64,000 nucleotides of DNA, taken from contig NC_061812.1 in the NCBI RefSeq assembly GCF_021462225.1, positions 37,435,175 through 37,499,174 on the forward strand. Reading direction: 5' to 3'. This DNA is from Girardinichthys multiradiatus. Its lineage: Eukaryota; Chordata; Actinopteri; Cyprinodontiformes; Goodeidae. Positions 57,360-64,000 of the stretch are shown piece by piece. A program made the translations under genes and the position numbers. Every line of letters starts with the position of its first letter. Positions within the stretch are counted from its first letter, which is position 1. The notes under the pieces were generated by a model. That model searched no databases, was not told the DNA's origin, and was given only the letters and a program-made list of their open reading frames with translations.

Positions 57360-58365
57360 ATCAAGACATGTGAAATGTTGTAGGAGAAGACATCCAGACT
57401 AAGTGCAGGCCATTGACAAAGGGGGGTTGTTACAAATATTAGGGCTGTCCGTAATTGTGCCAGCAGGGATTTTTACAATTTATTTTCTAACAAGGGATTT
57501 TTTGACACAAACAAAAAATGGGCTCAAAGGTTAGATCTTTTTGTGAGAGATTATGCCACATGGTTTTCACATATCTTTACCAGGGGCGAGCTAATAAGCC
57601 AACTTGGTGTGGGACCATTTGTTATGCTTAAACACAAGACATGAATGAAGAGGTGTGTCTACGAATGAGCCACCCCCTCATCCCTTTAACAGGACACACA
57701 GAGGATAACTCGTGTACTCATCCCCCTCTTTCTATGAGGAACAAATTAAGTTATCTATCATTTCCACAGTCCCACAGAGAGAGGGAAGTGAGGGCCAGAG
57801 GCACTCAGAGAGCAAAGCTGAAGTGGCCAAAAACATTACAAGGATTAAAGCTGATTACTTAAAAGCAGAGATATGAAGCACAGAAAATGAGGGTGAAAAA
57901 ACAATACAACAAGTTGGTTACAGTCATCTGCATATGATGAAAATATAGTGTATGTAAAACAACGATCTCATGTTTGAAATGTTATTCTTTCATCCAACAG
58001 CCCTGCTAATAGATAAGTAAACTGAAGCTGCTGTCACACTGTTTCTTATCTTGCCATGTATGTTGGTGTATTAATAAAACAGGTTCTGGTGTCAAAATGT
58101 GAGGAAATAAAACTCATGTTGTAGGACATCAAGTACTGTCTGGTCTTTAAAGCATGTGAGTTGCTTTTGATGAGCCAATTTGCTTAATGCATGTGTAACC
58201 CAGTGTTAAAAACACAAGAAAAAATAAATGATGTTGATTTAATGTTTTCTTCTACAACAAGATTAAAAAGTATAAATAGATTTCAAGTCTTATTCTAAAA
58301 TAAGAGTGGAAAAGTAATAAAGTTAAAAATAAGTTAATAAATATGTTCATAAGTATAGATAAAAG
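57360..58365. other. No recognised feature, 1 kb
   Basis: Between the candidate LTR and Rex3. The stretch 57430-57600 (TTAGGGCTGTCCGTAATTG and following) may belong to an old repeat, but no family was confirmed. Confidence 0.35.
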
Positions 58366-58509
58366 AACCCCTCACAACGACTATGAAATCGAGGCACGTG
58401 ATGTCGCCCGGTACGGCGGAGCCGGGGTCCACCCTGAAGCCAGGCCTGTGGTCGGGACTCGTCGGAGAGTGCCTGGTGGCTGGGTTGCTCCTCGCGGGAC
58501 CCAGCCAGC

Positions 58510-59331
58510 GTGGGCGTGGGCTCTGGAACCCATCTCCTCAAGAGGGGCTGGACTCTCTTCTACTTTGGAGTGGCCCACGGGGAGAGGCGGTGGGCTGGGG
58601 TGGGTTTGCTTGTCGCCCCCCAGCTCAGCCGTCTAGTGTTGGGGTTTACCCCAGTGGATGAGAGGGTCGCATCCCTGCGCCTTCGGGTTGGGGAGAGGTC
58701 TCTGACTATCATTTCAGCCTACGGGCCGAGTGGTAGTGCGGAGTACCCGGCCTTCTTGGCGTCCCTGTGGGGGGTGCTGGATAGTGCCCCTCCCGGGGAC
58801 TCCATTATTCTGCTCGGGGACTTCAACGCCCACGTGGGAAACGACAGTGACATCTGGAGAGGCGTGATCGGGAGGAATGGCCTCCCCGATCTGAATCCGA
58901 GCGGTGTTTTGTTATTGGACTTCTGTGCTAGTCACGGATTGTCCATAATGAACACCATGTTCAAACATAAGGGTGTCCATCAGTGCACTTGGCACCAGGA
59001 CACCCTAGGCAGGAGGTCAATGATTGACTTTGTTGTCGTATCATCAGACCTTTGGCCGCATGTTTTGGACACTCGGGTGAAGAGAGGGGCTGAGCTGTCC
59101 ACTGATTACCACCTGGTGGTGAGTTGGATCCGCTGGGGGAGGAGAAAGCCGGACAGACTTGGCAGGCCCAAGCGCATAGGGGTCTGCTGGGAACGTCTGG
59201 CGGACCCCTTGTCCAGGGATGTATTCAACTCTCAGCTCCGGGAGAGCTTTGACCAGATTCCGAGGGATGTTGGAGACAGAGGCCGAGTGGACCATGTTTT
59301 CTGCATCTATTGTCGATGCTGCCGCCCGTAG
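58510..59331 (+). pseudogene. Rex3 endonuclease domain
   Basis: This 273-residue frame codes for an APE-type endonuclease that would nick the target DNA. Motifs: [31 protein letters not shown] (D104), [20 protein letters not shown], and [19 protein letters not shown]. In the last motif the histidine that follows the catalytic aspartate (STD-H-H in relatives) is tyrosine (STDYH), so activity would be lost. The N-terminal portion, including the first catalytic residues, lies partly in other frames upstream (58383-58660). A frameshift near 59300 moves the continuation ([15 protein letters not shown], then RTWWWTPAVRDAVKLKKESY) to another frame that stays open to about 59545. Confidence 0.8.
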
Positions 59332-59549
59332 CTGCGGCCGTAAGGTCTGCAGTGCCTGTCGCGGCGGCAATCCCCGAACCTGGTGGTGGACACCGGCAGT
59401 AAGGGACGCTGTCAAGCTGAAGAAGGAGTCCTATTGGCTGTGGTTGGCTTGTGGGACTCCTGAGGCGGCTGACGGGTACCGTGGGGCCAAGCATGCCGCG
59501 GCCCGGGCGGTGGCAGAGGCAAAAACTCAGACCTGGGAGGAGTTCGGTT

Positions 59550-60242
59550 TTGTGTTTTGTGGACCTGGAGAAAGCATTCGACTGTGTCCCTCGTGATGCC
59601 CTGTGGGGGGTGCTCCAGGAGAATGGAATCGGGGGCCCTTTACTAGGGGCCATTCGGTCTCTGTACAAGCGGAGCAGGAGTTTGGTTCGCATTGCCGGCA
59701 CTAAGTCGGACCTGTTCCCAGTGCATGTTGGACTCCGTCAGGGCTGCCCTTTATCACCGGTCCTGTTCATAACTTTTATGGACAGGATTTCTAGGCGCAG
59801 CCAAGGGCCGGAGGGGGTCTGGTTTGGGGACCAGAGGATTTCGTCTCTTCTTTTTACAGATGACGTGGTCCTGCTGGTCCCCTCTAGCCAAGACCTTCAG
59901 CATGTACTGGGGCGGTTCGCAGCCAAGTGTGAAGCGGCAGGGATGAAAATCAGCTCCTCCAAGTCTGAGGCCATGGTTCTCGACCGGAAAAGGGTGGCTT
60001 GTCCTCTTCAGGTTGGAGGGGAGTTCCTGCCTCATGTGGAGGAGTTTAAGTATCTCGGGGTCTTGTTCACGAGTGAGGGAAGAATGGAGCGGGAGATCAA
60101 CAGACAGATTGGTGCGGCTGCCACAGTAATGGGGGCGCTGTGCCGGTGCGTTGTGGTGAAGAGAGAGCTGAGCCGAAAAGCGAAGCTCTCGATTTACCAC
60201 TCGGTCTACGTTCCTACCCTCACCTATGGCTTTGGGTCATGA
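59550..60242 (+). pseudogene. Rex3 reverse transcriptase, partial
   Basis: The frame begins abruptly with CFVDLEKAFDCVPRDALWGV (first catalytic D), directly after the linker. A large internal deletion has removed the fingers region and part of the palm. Next: GLRQGCPLSPVLFITFMDRI and SSLLFTDDVVLL, the active-site motif, where the usual FADD reads FTDD with both aspartates kept. EFKYLGVLFTSEGRMEREIN and AKLSIYHSVYVPTLTYG mark the thumb. Coding continues in another frame at 60240-60362 (ERTRSRIQAAEMSFLRRVAG) and then stops matching. The protein is clearly dead. Confidence 0.82.
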
Positions 60243-60362
60243 CCGAAAGAACGAGATCCCGGATACAAGCGGCTGAAATGAGCTTCCTCCGTAGGGTGGC
60301 CGGGCACTCCCTTAGAGATAAGGTGAGGAGCTCGGCCATGTGGGAGGGGCTCGGAGTCTTTA

Positions 60363-60745
60363 AAAACTGTGAAATATGCCTTTAGTGATTTCTTTTAGTG
60401 ACGGATTTAAACAACCAATAGCTGGCACAGTCTGATTTCACATTAGCCAATAAAGTTGATTGTCCCGCCCCTTTAACTGCTGTGCTGAGATTTTGCTCAG
60501 ATTGCGATAGACACGCTTGAGAGCTCAGAGCTGGCGTTTGTTTCCGCTAATAGCCTGGAAGATCTTGTCAAATTCGATGAAGAATCTTGGAAATCGGTAA
60601 GAAAAACAATGTTAAAATAGTTTTGCAAAAGATATAATTCAAAATGGTAAATCCGTTTTATTAAATCTCAGAAAGCTTCCCTTGTGAACGGCTGAAGCCC
60701 GGAAAAATCCCCGAGTAGTCATGTAGCATCGAAGCATCGGTGAGT
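60363..60745 (+). promoter_or_regulatory. Promoter-like region with exon-like donors
   Basis: Two CCAAT boxes (60415-60419 and 60447-60451) and a GC box (CCCGCCCC, 60464-60471) lie upstream of a stretch ending in a splice-donor-like AAATCG|GTAAGA (after 60596). The frame before it reads ELAFVSANSLEDLVKFDEES without an in-frame ATG. A second exon-like piece (60672-60739) lies between CTCAG and CATCG|GTGAGT but contains stops. This may be the 5' end of a plus-strand gene or transcript, or of an unrecognised transposon. It starts directly after the truncated Rex3. Confidence 0.3.
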
Positions 60746-61575
60746 GATCGCACACGCTCGGCAGTTGGCTCAGTAAATTTGCTGAAAATTGGATAAAATA
60801 CCTAGTAACTGATCAATTTTAATAAAAATAAAATTGTATTGTAAGTTTTTGTATTATTATTAGTGTGTATGTTGTATTTTTTCTATTCAGTTACACTTAT
60901 TTTTCTAGTAGCACATGTTCTAATATTTCAACGGTGCTAATTCATGGTTCATGGTGCTGTAATGTACTTTTCTGTTGGCATTGCTTGGGAACTTTCTGTT
61001 CTGAGTAAGTAAGAGCTAATGTGAGCTTCAAATTCACATTCTCATGTAAAATATAGTGTTATAGATGTACCTCATTGACACTTTTAGTTTGAAATATATA
61101 TATATATTTTTGCCACATAAGCTCATTTCTTTAGTTTACCGATATGTTGGTAATACTCTGATAACTTGAATATTGTTGTACAACATGGAAAAAACTTGAG
61201 AAATGATGAAAGATCTCTTTGAATTGTAGTTTAAGCTTTATTGATATTAGCATCCTGTATTTTAAGATGCTTTACTTTGGCCTTGTTCCAGGTCAGGTTT
61301 TTTGGTTATAGTGCACTTTTGGCCTGTGGTGCCCCGAGACCACCAGATCATCCTCTCCTGAACTTGGATGGCGAGCCCTAGCCCAGAGGACCGAGTGAAC
61401 TGGTAGATTGTGACCCGACTGGTCACTAGCTGTGAGACATTGAATGAATATTTGACAGACGTATCGAAAAGACTGGGTTATTTATTTTATTTTGAGTTTT
61501 TCTTTTTTTTTTTTAAAAGCACGCAATTTTTGTTTATTTGTAAATGCTACTGTTTAAAGTCAATTGAATGAGATG
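60746..61575. other. Possible intron and later exon
   Basis: AT-rich to about 61270, with a TA run at 61096-61108. At 61275-61440 a GC-richer segment follows acceptor-like sites (CCTTGTTCCAG and TTTGGTTATAG). It includes GTGGTGCCCCGAGACCACC and has stops in every frame, so if it is transcribed it is non-coding or untranslated. Confidence 0.3.
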
Positions 61576-61579
61576 ACAG

Positions 61580-61890
61580 AAACTCCTGGAGCAACTCGGA
61601 TTTTCTCCTGCTGTATGGGGCATAGCATAATGCAGCGTTGTCCATGCCCCACTTGTTGTTGCACACTGCCAGTCAGCCATCTGTAAGGAGGCTACTACAA
61701 TTTTACCTCATTGCTTACAAGAAGGTCAAATTTATCTGTTTGGAAAAATTTCTGGTTACCAAAAATCAGGGAAAGCTGGAGCACCACCCAACAGTCATTA
61801 AGGCAACAATGATTTAAAACTAAGGTGGCAAGTAACGAACAGCAAGTCTGTTAAGCAGCAGACTGTTGGCCAGCTGCACAAGCTGATTGC
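61580..61890 (+). repeat. Unclassified dispersed repeat, copy 2
   Basis: Homologous blocks to 38140-38420: AACTCCTGGAG, TTGCACACTGCCAGTCAGC, a CTACTAC..TTGCTT segment, and GTTAAGCAGC near the end. In both copies the order is the same. No coding region or defined ends were found. Confidence 0.5.
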
Positions 61891-62063
61891 TCGACTAACT
61901 AGTTGATAGCCCCTTAATTCAGTTTTGAATTAAATGAATTAGATCATGCTATACACGTTTAAATACCTTAGGTAAAATATGGTATATACACTCAGGGTTA
62001 TGATACTAATAAAATTTGCCAGCCCATGCTTAGTGTGCAGCATGACCTTGAGATGCTTTAGTA

Positions 62064-62238
62064 CAGTGTTTCTGAATGCTGCTCCTCATGGGCCACTGTC
62101 CTGCATGCTTTAGGTGTTTTCCTACTGCCACACAACTGACTTGAAAGAATGAACATGCTTTTGCAGCAATTGGTGGTCCAAAGACCCATATAAAAGATGA
62201 AGGACAGTAGCCCTAAGGATCAGGGTTGAGAACCACTG
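62064..62238. mobile_element. hAT-like MITE, 175 bp
   Basis: The terminal inverted repeats CAGTGTTTCTGAATGCTG and (from the right) CAGTGGTTCTCAACCCTG are imperfect. They extend inward through CACTGTCCT and CTACTGTCCT on the reversed right arm. Flanking 8-bp repeats CTTTAGTA (62056-62063) and CTTTTGTA (62239-62246) match at 7 of 8 positions. There is no coding capacity. Older than the MITE at 4374, judging by arm divergence. Confidence 0.78.
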
Positions 62239-62246
62239 CTTTTGTA

Positions 62247-62839
62247 GAAATTGATTTTCTCCAGTAAGCGCAATCATAAAAACTAAAAACTTTGCTTTCT
62301 AACCAAGTTCTCTCTTCCATGAAATCAGCAAATCATTCAATAAGTGAGTTCTGCATTATCTAGACAATTTCTAAGGCATTGCTTATTGCGTGTAGCTGCA
62401 AAAAGGCCTGGAATACACCTCGTGATTCAGTGTGTCCAAACAATTCAGCAGTGAACTCATCATCTCATGGTCTCTGACTGTCAGCTCTGACTTCTTATTA
62501 GGTTAACTGCAATTCTCTTCCTTCCCCCCAAACAGAGCGAACGGTAATGAGAGGAGAGGTGAGGCTGAAGACCATGAGCTGAGCTTCAGCCAAGAACTGT
62601 GGGGACAGAACAAAAAAGACTGACAGACAGGGGTCAAAAAAAGAGAAGAGGACCTAAAACCTTTGTGCTATTGTTTGAAGGAGGATCAAAACAATGTTGA
62701 AAAGGAAAGGGGGGACTGTGTTGATGATAGAAACATTAAGAGAAGGAGATGGCATCCTTTCCTCTCCTTCTCTCTGGCCTGGCAGTCAGCCTTCTGGCAA
62801 AATGAATGCTATCCATTGCATATGGGTAACCCTGTGGAG

Positions 62840-62840
<1 letters not shown>
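62247..62840. other. No recognised gene
   Basis: At 62517-62535 a strong acceptor-like tract (CTTCCTTCCCCCCAAACAG) occurs on the plus strand, followed by purine-rich sequence with GTAATG and GTGAGG. No frame with a recognisable domain follows, so exon status is unproven. Confidence 0.3.
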
Positions 62841-62902
<62 letters not shown>

Positions 62903-62993
62903 TGTTTTGCTATATGTAGTGAGGACCATGTGTTGACTCCACACACACACACACTCTTGTTTTGCTATATGTAGTGAGGACCATGTGTTGACT

Positions 62994-63026
<33 letters not shown>
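62841..63026. repeat. (CA)n microsatellite with duplicated 55-bp unit
   Basis: A CA run (62841-62898) is followed by a 42-base unique segment starting CTCTTGTTTTGCTATATG at 62899 and a CA run. The same segment plus CA run starts again at 62954, exactly 55 bp later, and ends in CA repeats to 63026. The two unique segments are identical. Confidence 0.95.
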
Positions 63027-63027
<1 letters not shown>

Positions 63028-63029
63028 CA

Positions 63030-63603
63030 AAAAAAACATGCAGCCAAGTAAAAGCAGAACGGCAAACTGAGGGGATTTTCAAGGCAGAGTGCCTTTTCGG
63101 AGTCTGAGGCTAACCGAGAAGCCAAACTTGGCTCCTATTAGACACAATATTTTTCACAGCTGTTTCCGATCTGTTTGGGCCTCACGTGGGCTGAAATGAT
63201 GAGAAAGAAGAATGGAAAACGAAGCCAGCAGAGACACTTTATAACTCAAGGGACAATCACCATTTAACTCCACTCACAAACAGCGTCTTCCAGGAGGTAA
63301 CCGTGTCCTTAGTGAGCCCCAGAGATGCAATCGGACTGCTGACGAGGGAGGCTTGGATTTCACAACACAGGATTTTAGTTGCACAAGAATTGCCCATGAA
63401 AATTCTTATTGCCATCCTCACATGAACACACACACAAGATTAAGCCAGTAATGTATGATAAAGAAACGCTGCTTTCTCTGCATATTTCAGTTGATTTATC
63501 TTCTCTTCTCCAGTCTCATTGTTCACTTTTTGTTGCCAAAGGGAATCCTGTAAATCTCTAAGAAATTGCAATCACACTCTTGTTTAGAGCATGTTTAGAC
63601 ACA
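63030..63603. other. No recognised feature
   Basis: Spacer before the second Tc1-A copy. Confidence 0.4.
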
Positions 63604-63605
63604 TA

Positions 63606-64000
63606 CAGGTCCTTCTCGAAATATTAGCATATTGTGATAAAGTTCATTATTTTCCATAATGTAATGATGAAAATTTAACATTCATATATTTTAGATTCAT
63701 TGCACACTAACTGAAATATTTCAGGTCTTTTATTGTCTTAATACAGATGATTGTGGCATACAGCTCATGAAAACCCAAAATTCCTATCTCACAAAATTAG
63801 CATATTTCATCCGACCAATAAAAGAAAAGTGTTTTTAATACAAAAAACGTCAACCTTCAAATAATCATGTACAGTTATGCACTCAATACTTGGTCGGGAA
63901 TCCTTTTGCAGAAATGACTGCTTCAATGCGGCGTGGCATGGAGGCAATCAGCCTGTGGCACAGCTGAGGTCTTATGGAGGCCCGGGATGCTTCGATAGCG
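63606..64000 (-). mobile_element. Second Tc1-A copy, cut by window end
   Basis: It starts after TA (63604-63605) with CAGGTCCTTCTCGAAATA and stays collinear with 4990-5384. Only six substitutions and no indels occur over 395 bp. It includes the left ITR and the last codons of the transposase. Whether its gene is intact cannot be seen here. Confidence 0.95.
63883..64000 (-). CDS. Tc1-A transposase C-terminus, partial
   Basis: The minus-strand frame ends in TGA at 63883-63885 and reads (in protein order) a segment containing CHRLIASMPRRIEAVISA and ending GFPTKY, as in the copy at 5267. The visible part has no stop or frameshift. It continues beyond the window, so whether this copy is functional is open. 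One change relative to the first copy replaces glutamine by leucine just before CHRL. Confidence 0.8.
   Translation of the reverse strand, partial: AIEASRASIRPQLCHRLIASMPRRIEAVISAKGFPTKY

Larger units (their letters stand above)
58370..60362 (+). mobile_element. Rex3 (RTE-clade) LINE, internally deleted
   Basis: A GC-rich non-LTR element. It has an endonuclease region (58370-59550) and reverse transcriptase (59550-60242), with the 3' part truncated near 60362. A block of RT-coding sequence between the linker and the LEKAFD motif is missing. The segment 59739-59759 corresponds to the conserved site commonly used to amplify Rex3 from fish, as far as I remember. The GC content stands out against the surroundings. 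All frames are broken. Confidence 0.8.

Noticed and set aside
62786..63125. Open frames across the CA microsatellite
   Set aside because: They are translations of a dinucleotide repeat (Cys-Val or Thr-His runs).
1..64000. CRISPR arrays, operons, riboswitches, prokaryotic mobile elements
   Set aside because: The window is clearly eukaryotic. No regularly spaced repeats, ribosome binding sites or rho-independent terminators tied to genes were found.

Overview
This window looks like non-coding, repeat-rich DNA from a teleost fish nuclear genome. The base composition is AT-rich. There are no operons, ribosome binding sites or long conserved ORFs. The recognisable content is the usual teleost mixture: many Tc1-like DNA transposons, an L2-type LINE, a Rex3 (RTE-clade) LINE, tRNA-derived SINEs, hAT and PIF/Harbinger remnants, small TIR elements (MITEs) and CA/GT microsatellites. 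Identifications rest on recognition of conserved motifs and on comparisons between copies inside the window; no database search was run. The labels Tc1-A to Tc1-G are local names.

Layout. 0-4 kb: two decayed Tc1-C fragments and a palindromic microsatellite. 4.3-7.1 kb: a MITE with perfect 39-bp TIRs and a perfect 8-bp target duplication, then a complete Tc1-A element (4990-6558, perfect 201-bp ITRs) and an inverted L2 3' tail. 9-10 kb: a SINE and a Tc1-B remnant. 14.7-17.7 kb: an inverted SINE and a hAT transposase end. 19.6-21.6 kb: a Tc1-D element split by an 0.8-kb insert of LINE-like 5' sequence. 23.9-24.7 kb: Tc1-E. 28.6-33.3 kb: a nest (SINE inside Harbinger inside another repeat) followed by two Tc1-D copies in opposite orientation. 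43.4-51.1 kb: Tc1-B, a nearly full-length L2 (45.6-50.1 kb) and another Tc1-B. 51.9-55.5 kb: three more Tc1 remnants, one interrupted by a hAT MITE. 55.6-57.4 kb: a candidate solo LTR. 58.4-60.4 kb: Rex3. 62-63 kb: a hAT MITE and a CA repeat with a duplicated block. 63.6-64 kb: the start of a second, nearly identical Tc1-A copy.

Host genes. No host gene is identified. Two short minus-strand stretches, 51247-51352 and 33561-33689, look like coding exons. Both have splice-like borders and open frames, and their phases match, so the window may lie mostly in introns of a minus-strand gene, possibly for a membrane protein. A plus-strand region at 60.4-61.4 kb has CCAAT boxes, a GC box and splice-donor-like sites and could be a promoter with non-coding first exons, or the 5' part of an unknown repeat.

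Every transposon gene that can be read across is broken by frameshifts, stops or deletions, so no autonomous element is visible. The partial Tc1-A at the right edge cannot be judged. The genes do not form a pathway; the interest is in insertion order, relative age and the few non-repeat signals. I did not find a convincing previously undescribed biological system.
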